From JADMIH01 sp036399775 (lineage in GTDB: Bacteria > Chloroflexota > Chloroflexia > QHBQ01 > JADMIH01): a stretch of 64,000 nucleotides of DNA. The stretch is from NCBI GenBank assembly GCA_036399775.1, contig DASWMJ010000065.1, positions 8,210-72,209 on the forward strand. The letters are read 5' to 3'. The notes beneath the pieces were generated by a model. The model ran no database searches, had not been told where the DNA came from, and worked only from the letters and a program-made list of their open reading frames with translations. A program made the translations under genes and the position numbers. Below are positions 31,613 to 39,936 of the stretch, piece after piece. Each line of letters begins with the position of its first letter. Positions within the stretch are counted from its first letter, which is position 1.

Positions 31613-33433
31613 TTGACTAAGCCTAAGCTCCCCACCGCTTGCATGCGTGTAAGCCTTGCATTTCTACTTACCCTGGCTGCCATTTCGGCGGGCGTTCTCG
31701 GTTCGGGCGGGAAGTCTGCCCTGGCAGCGCCCCTCGGAGTCGTGCCCGCGCCATCCGTAATGGTCCCCGCGGGCGGTACCGCTTACCTGGACGTAAGAGG
31801 TTTCGCACTCCAACCCGGCGGGTCCATCGCCGCTGACGCATTGAGGCCCGGCCTGGAACCCATCGGGCCTGCGCAACTCCGAACTACCCTCTACTATGGC
31901 ATAAACTGGGGCTACGCCGACAGCGAGCCGCAACAGGTCGCCCTGGCGCTTTGGTATGCCCAGGGAGGCACCTGGCTTGACGCCAACCATGTTACCGCCG
32001 AGCGCATCGCGAGCGCGGCTGCCGCGTCACAGAGCACACCAAGCTGGCTGCCCGATGGCCGCTCGCTCCTCCAACTGCTTGCCTCCGGGAATGTGACGGT
32101 CGCGGACCTCACACTTAGTCCGAGCGCACTTTCGGCGGCTATGGGCACGGGCACCCTGGCCGTGCATAATGCGGGTACGCAGGATGTACTCGTTCACCTG
32201 CCATACGGCACGACCTTTACCGGGGCTTCCGGCTCCGTGCTCGTTTGGGCCACTGGTGCAGGCACGGCTCCACCTGCCGCCACGCCTGTAGCCACCGCCG
32301 AACCCATCGAGAATACGCCGGTACCCGCTGCCGCTACGGATACGCCCGTGCCGCCGACGCCAGTCCCCGGCAACTCTAAGGGCGACTTCACTCCCGCGCC
32401 GAGGGCAACCGCGCCCGGCGGCAAGTCAGGCAAGGCATCGCCCACAACCGCTGCCTCAGCAACGCCTGTCCCGACTGAGACGCCGCTGCCGACGGATACT
32501 CCCCTCCCACAGCCAACCGATACGCCCACACCTGAGCCAACCGCTACCGTTGCGCCTCCCACAGCCGTAGCGGAGCCGCCTGCCAACCCTATCCCGGACG
32601 GTGGGTCAAAGAAGAATGCCCAACCGCCTGCTACTGATAGCAATACGGGCACCGGGCCTGCGAATGGGCAGGAGCCATCCAACGAGAAAGAGCCGTCCGG
32701 CAGCGCCGCCCCCGTGCAGGCAGCGACAGAGCCTAAGGTAGAGGGCCAGGCTGCCCCGAAAGATGTAGCGATGGGGCCTCTCCCCGTTACGCCTGCCGCT
32801 ACTCCTACCAGGCCCAGGCCCACCCAACCGGCAGCGCCCGCCCCTAACGGCACGTCCGTATCGTCGGACCAGATTCCCCCGCCCAACGGTACTTCGGTGT
32901 CGGGCCAGGTGCCGCCGCCCGTGACTACTGCCGTCGGCGGTCCAGGATCGGTGGTACCGCAGCCTCAAGAGACCGCCTTCCTGCCTGTGCCTACAACGGA
33001 GCCGACCAGCGCGCCGGAGACCAAACCTACCGAGCAGCCCACAGCCGCCGGTCCAGGCAGCGAAGAAATCCCAGGAGGAGAGGAGAAGCCCACATCTCCG
33101 CCCGTAGTCGAGACGAAGGAGCCGCAAGCCACACCCGTGCCCCAGCCCAGTGGTTCTGACGAAGCGGCGGGCGGCGCTCCTGGTGCCCCTCCCGTCATCA
33201 ATGTCGAGCCGCAAGACCCCCTTAAGGTGCCCGAACCTGCCCCCCCAAGCGAGCTTCCGGTGGCATCCAACCAGGGTTCACCACCAGACAGCACACCCGC
33301 TACGGGCGGCGGTCAATCACCGCTCGCTTGGTGGCTGTCGTTCTCGTCACTCGTTATGGTGCTGGGAGGGTGGGCGTTGCGGCGCGCCGGTAGCGCAGGT
33401 TCGGTGCCCGTAGCTAACACTGAGGAGCGTTAG
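31613..33433 (+). CDS. Pro/Thr-rich surface protein with LPXTG-like tail
   Basis: 606 residues with a signal peptide (to about 38). A globular part of about 170 residues follows (PAGGTAYLDVRGFALQPGG, TTLYYGINWGYADSEPQQVALALWYAQGG, VHNAGTQDVLVHLPYGT), then some 340 residues of low-complexity Pro/Thr/Ala, rich in PTPVP, TDTPLP and NGTSVS motifs, likely an extended, possibly glycosylated stalk. The end is STPATGGGQ, a hydrophobic helix and RRAG, a sortase-like signal. TTG start used; ATG at 31643 is also reasonable. Confidence 0.75.
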   Translation: MTKPKLPTACMRVSLAFLLTLAAISAGVLGSGGKSALAAPLGVVPAPSVMVPAGGTAYLDVRGFALQPGGSIAADALRPGLEPIGPAQLRTTLYYGINWGYADSEPQQVALALWYAQGGTWLDANHVTAERIASAAAASQSTPSWLPDGRSLLQLLASGNVTVADLTLSPSALSAAMGTGTLAVHNAGTQDVLVHLPYGTTFTGASGSVLVWATGAGTAPPAATPVATAEPIENTPVPAAATDTPVPPTPVPGNSKGDFTPAPRATAPGGKSGKASPTTAASATPVPTETPLPTDTPLPQPTDTPTPEPTATVAPPTAVAEPPANPIPDGGSKKNAQPPATDSNTGTGPANGQEPSNEKEPSGSAAPVQAATEPKVEGQAAPKDVAMGPLPVTPAATPTRPRPTQPAAPAPNGTSVSSDQIPPPNGTSVSGQVPPPVTTAVGGPGSVVPQPQETAFLPVPTTEPTSAPETKPTEQPTAAGPGSEEIPGGEEKPTSPPVVETKEPQATPVPQPSGSDEAAGGAPGAPPVINVEPQDPLKVPEPAPPSELPVASNQGSPPDSTPATGGGQSPLAWWLSFSSLVMVLGGWALRRAGSAGSVPVANTEER

Positions 33434-33448
33434 GTAACCAAACAGGAG

Positions 33449-33571
33449 ACATCTCGAACCCTCTGTGGAGAAGAACGTTCAAAAATAATAAAATGGGCGG
33501 CGCAGCCGCCCATTTTATTATTTTTGAACTAAGGATTTTTCGCTTGCCAGGCGTAAATCTTACTTTCGCGA
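33449..33571. mobile_element. MITE-like element with central hairpin (copy 3)
   Basis: Begins ACATCTCGAA (one change from the other copies). Hairpin arms 33477-33501 and 33505-33529 pair perfectly (25 bp) with loop GCA; right side AAGGATTTTTCGCTTG and GGCGTAAATCTT matches the right side of copy 1. Shorter left flank than copies 1 and 2. Lies between convergent genes. Confidence 0.7.
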
Positions 33572-33593
33572 CGACACATTTTATTGGGGTTAT

Positions 33594-34625
33594 TTATCTT
33601 CCCACGGCGGGGGAGGGCGTCACTTCCTGCTTTTCGTACTCCATCTGGAAGATTAGCCACTTGCCGTTCTGCTTGCGCAGGTGGTATGTCTCCTTGAGCG
33701 TATCCGGTCCTTCGGTGCGTACCTTGCTGTCGTCGCTCTTGCGGTAGAAGGTGATGCTCCATTCTTCAATCGTCTTGACGATCGTGGTGTCGCCCTCCAC
33801 TTTGACACTGAGAATGTCGAAGCGATGGTTCGCAGGCACGGCAAACATGCCCTGGCGCTTGAGTTCCTCCACTACCGCGACGTTCTCTTGCAAGACCTGT
33901 CCGGTGCGGGTGCCCTTCAGTATCTCGGTGTCGAGGTCATGCCACCCTTTTATCTGCTCTTCGTTACTCACACAGACCACGTATTTTACCTGCTCCTCCT
34001 CGGAAGCACTCGCGGGAGGCTCTTTGCACCCCAGCAATTGGACAGTCGGAGGGGCAAACTGCGTAGGCTGCGTTACCTGGTCGCGATTGTTGAGCAGGTA
34101 GAAACCTGCAATCCCCAGCAGCACGATCATCACCAGGGCCGCGCCTGCGATAACGGGTATGAGCCACGAACGCTCCGACCTGGGCTTTTCGAGCCGGGCT
34201 GCCGCATCATTTGTGTAGGGCGCATATGCCGCGCCGTCTTTGCGGCCAGGAGTGCTGGGAGAGTATGCGCCCATCTCAGTTGCCGGAGGCGGTGCGTCTG
34301 TCCTGTTTTGGGCGGGCCGAACCGGGGCACCCACGACATCGCTTGCCTGGGGCGGTACGGGGGGGATGTATTGGGGATAAGGCTCGTTGGGGGGTGGTGG
34401 CGGAGGCACGAGCGGTTCGGACGGGCCGGGAGCTGTGGTTTCTGCCTCCCAGCTCTGGACGCGATACGTGGCGGGCACTCCGGCAGCCTCGGATTGCTGC
34501 TCGCCTGGGGGTATGCTCTCTGCGGACGTAGGTTGGACCGGCGCGACAGTAGTAGCCCCACAGTTGGAGCAAAAGCGATAGTTCTCGCGGACCGGCACGC
34601 CACAATTGGGGCAATTCTGGGACAT
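33594..34625 (-). CDS. Zinc-ribbon single-pass membrane protein, IMS/ARC6-like domain
   Basis: 343 residues. N-terminal zinc ribbon CPNCG...CSNCG (residues 5-26), a long Pro-rich cytoplasmic linker, one membrane helix (about 180-205) and an external C-terminal domain (about 230-340) with a cystatin-like pattern: HDLDTEILKGTRTGQVL, ILSVKVEGDTTIVKTIEEWSITFY, YHLRKQNGKWLIFQMEY, resembling IMS/ARC6-like domains. ATG has AGGA upstream. Role unknown. Confidence 0.75.
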   Translation of the reverse strand: MSQNCPNCGVPVRENYRFCSNCGATTVAPVQPTSAESIPPGEQQSEAAGVPATYRVQSWEAETTAPGPSEPLVPPPPPPNEPYPQYIPPVPPQASDVVGAPVRPAQNRTDAPPPATEMGAYSPSTPGRKDGAAYAPYTNDAAARLEKPRSERSWLIPVIAGAALVMIVLLGIAGFYLLNNRDQVTQPTQFAPPTVQLLGCKEPPASASEEEQVKYVVCVSNEEQIKGWHDLDTEILKGTRTGQVLQENVAVVEELKRQGMFAVPANHRFDILSVKVEGDTTIVKTIEEWSITFYRKSDDSKVRTEGPDTLKETYHLRKQNGKWLIFQMEYEKQEVTPSPAVGR

Positions 34626-34908
34626 GAAGTTATCCTGTCGTTCTTAGGTTCGTTCAATAGGAAGGGACGGGCCTTCTGGACTGGGCACACAGCAGGTCTA
34701 TAGTCGAGTATACGACAGGGCTTGCTGGCGCGTCAAGAGAACGATATATCTCCTAACCGCAAACACGCGAAGGAACGCAAAGCTCGCAAAGGTTCTATGG
34801 CGCTTCGCAGGAAGGGTTGTAGCAGATTTTTACCTGCCAGCCTACCCAAACAATAAGGTTCTTGGTGAACTTTACGTCTTTGCGTCTTTGCGGTAAATCG
34901 TGATAGAG

Positions 34909-35880
34909 CTAAAAGCGTATGATGCCGGAGAGCAAGGAGACGAGCGCGGGCAGGCGCAGCGCCTCCGCGAATGGTCCGGGGTAGAGGACGAAGATGATGG
35001 AGGCGGCACAGAGCGCCACGCCGTAGGGAATAAAGTCTCCCAGGCCGCGCTTGCGTGATACGAGCAGGAGGATAACGGCAGCGCCTGCCAGCAGTGGGCC
35101 TATCACCAGCGCGCCTACTATGTTGGGGAAGCCGAGCATCAGGCCCATCATCAAGGCAAGGAATACGTCGCCCAGGCCCAGCGGCTCATCTATCTTCGGG
35201 AAGAGGACCCTGGCGAACAAGTATGCAACCATGAAGAAGCCGCCCGCCACGCCCGCCCCAATCAACGCGCCTGCCAGTCCGACTTCGGGCAGGAAAAAGC
35301 TGCCTGCGAGCGCGACCACCGACCCCGCCGCGATGACGGACAGGTAAATGTCGCGGTGCCGTAGATCAACCACCAGCACGAGCAACAGTATAGCCACATA
35401 AGCGCAATGGAAAAGTAATGGTGCTCCCCACCCCTCAAGCAAGAAGAGCGCGGGAAAGAGCACGCCGGTGGCAAGCTCGGTGACTGGATAGGAAAAGGAG
35501 AGGGTGCGGCCACATTCAGAGCAACGCCCGTGCTGCAATAGATAGCCTAGCAAGGGAAGCGCCTGCCATGCCTTGAGCGGGTGGGCTGAGCGCGTGCAAC
35601 TGAACTTCCCCAGCAGAGGCTTGTCAGCCGCCAGGCGTATGGCTAAGACATTGATAATGAACCCCGTCACCAGACCAAAGAGAGCGGCGGTAACGGCGAA
35701 AACCAGGCTCAAACAGATACTCCCCAGCGCGGTAATAAGATTGTCAGGTGTGATGGACCTGCTACATGACTCCTCAGTAACTATACGGCATAGCACCAGG
35801 GGCAACAATGGGAGAATCGTTTCGCCTGCGGGCACCGAAAGTAATAGTGTCGCGTCTACGGCGGGCTGTATCGCGCCCAA
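34909..35880 (-). CDS. Prepilin peptidase-like protein (A24 family)
   Basis: 323 residues, about eight helices. The two catalytic Asp of type IV prepilin peptidases are visible in VVDLRHRDIYL and GLGDVFLALMMG, both at membrane edges. The N-terminal methylase-like part keeps only one clear CxxC (CSEC) with a degenerate CTRS before it. It would cut leader peptides of pilin-like proteins; no pilus genes are nearby. Start is TTG and overlaps the previous gene by 25 bases; a GTG further in (near residue 28) is possible. Confidence 0.8.
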   Translation of the reverse strand: MGAIQPAVDATLLLSVPAGETILPLLPLVLCRIVTEESCSRSITPDNLITALGSICLSLVFAVTAALFGLVTGFIINVLAIRLAADKPLLGKFSCTRSAHPLKAWQALPLLGYLLQHGRCSECGRTLSFSYPVTELATGVLFPALFLLEGWGAPLLFHCAYVAILLLVLVVDLRHRDIYLSVIAAGSVVALAGSFFLPEVGLAGALIGAGVAGGFFMVAYLFARVLFPKIDEPLGLGDVFLALMMGLMLGFPNIVGALVIGPLLAGAAVILLLVSRKRGLGDFIPYGVALCAASIIFVLYPGPFAEALRLPALVSLLSGIIRF

Positions 35881-37550
35881 TCAAGCTCGTAGATGCTGAT
35901 AGTGTCGTCGCCTGCGATCTTGTTGTCGGGGATGGTAAACGTTGCCCTCTCGACAGCCCAGGCGGGAGGGCCTTCCCTGCCGAACCACGCAGGGTAGTAG
36001 AGAAGGTATCCCGCGCCGGCGTCACGTAGCGCGCGCCAGGTCGCGGGCCAGTTGCGGTAAGTGTTCAACATCTCCGGCGAGGTGAGGCCGACGAGGTCAA
36101 TCGTAGGCCTGCCGGAGAAGAGCTTTACCGCCCCAATCGGTTCGGATGCCACGAGGCTGCCGGGTGGCGTCATCTCTGCCAGCCATAGCGCGGGCTTGAC
36201 GTGCGCGTCCTCGATGTTACGCACCTCCACAGCATAATCGCGCGTGGCCCATAGGTAGTTGGCTACTGTCAGCAGCAAGACCACAACCGCTACCAATACA
36301 GGTAAGACGCGCCGTCCGGCAAGAAACTTATCCACAGGCAGGCGGCGGACAGCTAGCCATACGAGCATACCTATCTGCACAATGAAGAATGGGTGCGCGG
36401 GCAGGAGGTAGCGATCCTCCTGCCCAAACCAGGGCAGCGTCGCCATGACTGCTCCCACGTAGGTGACGCTCACCATGAAGAGGAGGAGTGCGGCTAGCCT
36501 GTCCTCTCTACTAGCTGAATCCCCTCTGCGTGCAGCCAGGATTTGCAGGCCACTACCCAGCACGGCGGCAGCCCCGGCTATGAATGGCAGGAAGCGCGCG
36601 GCTATGAGCAACTCTTCTGCGGCGGCGAAGAACCTGCGCCCCACGCGCAAGCCGCCGACCTTCGCGTAGAAAGAGGCGGGTAAAGGCTGTTCCCACCCAG
36701 CCAGATAGAGCAGAGACGTTAGCCCCGCCCCCGCCAGCAGCGCCACAAAGTAAAGTGAGGCATTGCGAAAAGCGGCGACACCCTGCTCAGCCTCGTCCTC
36801 CCGGAGCAAAGCGCGAACCAACAACCAGAGCAATCCGGCAATGCCCACAGCCGCAAGATCGGGGCGGGCCAGGGGCAGTACGGCGACCAATACGAGCGAC
36901 CACCTCAAGAGGCCGCGCCTGGCTTCTTCAAGAAGCCAGGCCACTCCCCATACCGCGACCGCCGAGGCGAACGTCACTTCCAACCCCGACATAGCGCCCC
37001 ACACCAGTCCCAGATCGGCTGCGCCAATAGCTCCCAGCAGCCAGCAGAAAAACCCACGCCACAAGGTAGCCCTACCACTCGACGCCTGGGGCAAAGCGAT
37101 ATTGGCGAGGCGCTGCACGCCCACGGCAGTCACAGCCAGGCAAAGCACGCCAGGCAAGTATGCGGCAAGATAGAGATGCCCTGCCTGCGCTGCTAACACG
37201 CTGTCGGCGTCAAAGGTAGGCGGGCCAAAAATGGCGAGCAAAGAATGAAAAGGCGCGAGGAGAATATAAGCAACTAGGCAAAGCAGGTACCAGCCCACGC
37301 CCGTGATACCTCCGCTCGTCTGCCCCAGGTTGTAAGTGAAGAAATGACCCTGTGAGGCCGAGAGCACGTAGTTGCTGTAAATGTACCCATCGTCTATAGG
37401 GAAGGCCAACGATCCCGTATGGCGTAGCGAAGCAAGGCACACCGCACCCGCGCATAGTGCAGCCAGCAGCACGAGCAGCCACCGCCCGGCCCTATCGGAT
37501 GGCAGGCCAGCGCGGGCAACGCCGGAAGTAAGAGGCGGCGCAGAGGACAT
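35856..37550 (-). CDS. Multi-pass membrane glycosyltransferase-like protein
   Basis: 564 residues, about 11-12 helices plus a soluble tail. Early loop AFPIDDGYIYSNYVLSASQGH contains the DD expected at the GT-C active site. The tail has ASEPIGAVKLFSGRPTIDLVGLTSPEM, seen in related proteins. The ATG follows TAGAAT by 6 bases, suggesting a leaderless message. Acceptor and sugar unknown. Confidence 0.7.
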   Translation of the reverse strand: MSSAPPLTSGVARAGLPSDRAGRWLLVLLAALCAGAVCLASLRHTGSLAFPIDDGYIYSNYVLSASQGHFFTYNLGQTSGGITGVGWYLLCLVAYILLAPFHSLLAIFGPPTFDADSVLAAQAGHLYLAAYLPGVLCLAVTAVGVQRLANIALPQASSGRATLWRGFFCWLLGAIGAADLGLVWGAMSGLEVTFASAVAVWGVAWLLEEARRGLLRWSLVLVAVLPLARPDLAAVGIAGLLWLLVRALLREDEAEQGVAAFRNASLYFVALLAGAGLTSLLYLAGWEQPLPASFYAKVGGLRVGRRFFAAAEELLIAARFLPFIAGAAAVLGSGLQILAARRGDSASREDRLAALLLFMVSVTYVGAVMATLPWFGQEDRYLLPAHPFFIVQIGMLVWLAVRRLPVDKFLAGRRVLPVLVAVVVLLLTVANYLWATRDYAVEVRNIEDAHVKPALWLAEMTPPGSLVASEPIGAVKLFSGRPTIDLVGLTSPEMLNTYRNWPATWRALRDAGAGYLLYYPAWFGREGPPAWAVERATFTIPDNKIAGDDTISIYELDWARYSPP

Positions 37551-37556
37551 ACATCG

Positions 37557-37562
37557 ATTCTA
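37557..37562 (-). promoter_or_regulatory. -10 box of leaderless GT-C gene
   Basis: Minus strand TAGAAT, then six bases, then the start codon at 37550. Confidence 0.45.
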
Positions 37563-37773
37563 TCAGACGTGGGGGATGTGGACAAATTAGATGTGATTGA
37601 GGTAAGTGTTCAGATTTGGAGTAGAGGAGTTTCCACAGTAGAATGTGAGGCATGATGATTAAGGTATATTGGCTTTCTTTTTTGTGCTTACACTGCTACG
37701 GTCTAATTTAATTCTTGGCTTATGTAATACAGGAACTATTATGACATTTCTCTAAACTAATGAGTTTTACGTA

Positions 37774-37802
37774 TTGACAATGTCAGAAACAGGTGCTATG
37801 AT
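37774..37802 (+). promoter_or_regulatory. Consensus sigma-70 promoter of the defence-like cassette
   Basis: TTGACA (37774-37779), exactly 17 bases, TATGAT (37797-37802). Transcription should begin near 37809, giving a leader of about 30 bases that contains the GGAGAGGG ribosome site of the first gene. It is the best promoter match in the window. Confidence 0.8.
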
Positions 37803-37839
37803 AGATATAGAGTAATTTTACAACTTGGAGAGGGATGCT

Positions 37840-38502
37840 ATGCCAGATTACGACAAAATACACGATGGTCCTGGACCTTATCAAAAGCCTTGCAAAGAGC
37901 TTTTGGACGGAATGCCCACTGAGTTGGTATCTGACAGTCTTCTGCAGCCCATAATAAAGACCCTCAAGTACAATGGTAATGATGCTATTGCTACATTGCT
38001 TCAGGTAGCCGATTATTTGAAGCAGATACCAGCAGGTCCATTATTCAGTAACACAATTGATTGGGCCGTGAAGAGTACGGCAATCGACCGCATGATCCGG
38101 CAATCGGCCTGTAAGAATAAGCGTGTCCTTAGCATTATCACACGCGTTGCCAAAAGGCAACTCCACGAGCTCCAATCTGGCGTATACGTGCTTAAGGACA
38201 TGACTCGAATGCTGTTGAACAATTATATTGCCGAGATTCAAAAGGGTTCTTTTGAAGAGCCTGTGAAGCGATTGCTCCTTCAGTCTGAATACGCTTATCC
38301 TGACTCACATTTGGAATCTCTAACACACCTTTGGCCGCAGATGCTCCCTAAAGTTGATAACATAGTTGACCAGATAATAAGTTCTCAGAGCGTTACTTCT
38401 ATTCGGAAACCTCCCCGTAGGCGTAGTACGCGTGTTCAGCCTACTAATATTTCATGCCTCCCAACTGTTTACACGGACGATCTTGATGCATTAACTCTCT
38501 AA
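37840..38502 (+). CDS. Unknown helical protein, first gene of QatC-like cassette
   Basis: 220 residues, predicted mostly alpha-helical, with a basic patch (RKPPRRRSTRVQ) before a short acidic end. Notable short motifs: DGPGPYQKP near the N-terminus and AKRQLHELQSG in the middle. ATG chosen because GGAGAGGG lies 5 bases upstream; the TTG five codons earlier overlaps that site. Nine bases separate it from the QatC-like gene, so they should be co-expressed. I do not recognise it; it lacks the N-terminal pattern I associate with QatB, whose position it occupies. It could be the target or partner of the QatC-like enzyme (inference). Confidence 0.8.
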   Translation: MPDYDKIHDGPGPYQKPCKELLDGMPTELVSDSLLQPIIKTLKYNGNDAIATLLQVADYLKQIPAGPLFSNTIDWAVKSTAIDRMIRQSACKNKRVLSIITRVAKRQLHELQSGVYVLKDMTRMLLNNYIAEIQKGSFEEPVKRLLLQSEYAYPDSHLESLTHLWPQMLPKVDNIVDQIISSQSVTSIRKPPRRRSTRVQPTNISCLPTVYTDDLDALTL

Positions 38503-38511
38503 AGGAAGATC

Positions 38512-39921
38512 ATGCAGAATATCGATTATACTTACCGCTTTCACAGTATTACTGAGAAGCAAAATCGGGTGGAGGTTGTTATCCACAAGACTGGCGAGAA
38601 GCGTTCCTTTAGTGTGGCTGCCAATGATTGCCAGTTCATTGATAGACCTTCTACTTACTTGCCAACTAACCTAGCCGATTTGGTTGATATCGCTACCGCA
38701 GTCTTCGCTGCGGATCATATGGCTACACGGCGCGGCGAAATGCAGTGCAGCATCGAGATCATCTTGCCAGTGCGTAATCCGGATTACTACAACCAGCCCC
38801 ATATCGTTGATATTCTAGAAGATATCCTCTACTGGTATACAGCGGATATCTGGTCATTCAAGTTCGTGCTGCGTGAGGGCTACGGACGGTCTTCGGAATC
38901 ACAGCCTCGTCTATTTGTGGAAAGAGCTGCGGCTGATGAAGTAGCTCTATGGAGTGGTGGCCTCGATTCCTTAGCGGGAATCTGCAATAGGTTCTCCGAC
39001 AAACCTTCTACTCGCTTCATCCTCTTTGGAACAGGTGGTGATAGAACGGCGCTTGGGAGGCAAGCGACAATTGCATCTTTAGTGAATGCTTATTTAGGGG
39101 ATAATTTTCTATTGATGCAAGTACCACTTCATCTTCCCTACAGTGGAGTCTATAAGATTCGGGACCTTAACAAGATTTGCAGATCTCGCGGTTTCGTTTT
39201 CCTGGTACTTGGTTCTGTATGTGCTCTATTGGAAGGTAGAGATGAGCTATTTGTATACGAGAATGGTGTGGGGGCTATAAATCTGAATTTCAGCAGTGCG
39301 GAATTAGGTTTAGATCACACACGCTCCGTTCACCCGAAATCACTCATTAAGGTAAGCAATCTTATCTCAGAGGTTACAGGCTCATCCTTTACAATTCGGA
39401 ATCCCTTTATCTTTTATACCAAAGCGCAAATGTGCGAGATTTTCCATAGGCTCCCAGGATCACTTCGCGCTCGCATCCCTCTAACAGTAAGTTGTGATCG
39501 GGAGCAACGAAAGCCTGGTCGACGTTTGCAATGTGGGCGCTGCTCTTCTTGTCTCTTGAGGCATCTAGCTCTTATGGCTTCAGGAATAGGCGATCAAACA
39601 GAATACGACAATTACCCAGTGCAACGCCATATTCCGAGCAATAGCCATTATTGGGCTATGAGTCAGCAAGTAGACACTATGCGACCTTTACTAATCAAAG
39701 AGGATGCATGGGATCATTTAGCTCTAGAATACCCTGATACTCTGCCAGATTTGGCACGAGAATTATCCGCTTCGTCCGGCTCTGATATGTCTTCTACACA
39801 GAGGCAGATAATTGGACTTTACACGAAGCATATTTCTGAGTGGGAATATCTCCAATATGGAAACAAGTCAACGATGCTGCTTTATCAAAATCCCAACTTC
39901 GCGCATAAAGTTGTTCACTGA
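38512..39921 (+). CDS. QatC-like (QueC-related) ATP-pyrophosphatase
   Basis: 469 residues. The N-terminal part (to about 135) matches the domain specific to QatC: DLVDIATAVFAADHMATRRGE and LPVRNPDYYN, then WYTADIWSFKF. The core is QueC-like: PP-loop LWSGGLDSLAGI (about 144), RSRGFVFL, ENGVGAINLNF, TRSVHPKSL, and four zinc Cys (SCDRE... LQCGRCSSC). QueC makes 7-cyano-7-deazaguanine; QatC belongs to the Qat anti-phage system. From memory, recent work links QueC-like defence enzymes to attaching a deazaguanine to protein N-termini. No qatA or qatD is present. RBS GGAAG precedes the ATG. Confidence 0.85.
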   Translation: MQNIDYTYRFHSITEKQNRVEVVIHKTGEKRSFSVAANDCQFIDRPSTYLPTNLADLVDIATAVFAADHMATRRGEMQCSIEIILPVRNPDYYNQPHIVDILEDILYWYTADIWSFKFVLREGYGRSSESQPRLFVERAAADEVALWSGGLDSLAGICNRFSDKPSTRFILFGTGGDRTALGRQATIASLVNAYLGDNFLLMQVPLHLPYSGVYKIRDLNKICRSRGFVFLVLGSVCALLEGRDELFVYENGVGAINLNFSSAELGLDHTRSVHPKSLIKVSNLISEVTGSSFTIRNPFIFYTKAQMCEIFHRLPGSLRARIPLTVSCDREQRKPGRRLQCGRCSSCLLRHLALMASGIGDQTEYDNYPVQRHIPSNSHYWAMSQQVDTMRPLLIKEDAWDHLALEYPDTLPDLARELSASSGSDMSSTQRQIIGLYTKHISEWEYLQYGNKSTMLLYQNPNFAHKVVH

Positions 39922-39936
39922 TAAAGGGAGGCATTG

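Noticed and set aside
33681..34703. 340-codon open frame on the plus strand
   Set aside because: Antisense to the zinc-ribbon membrane protein; no protein-like pattern.
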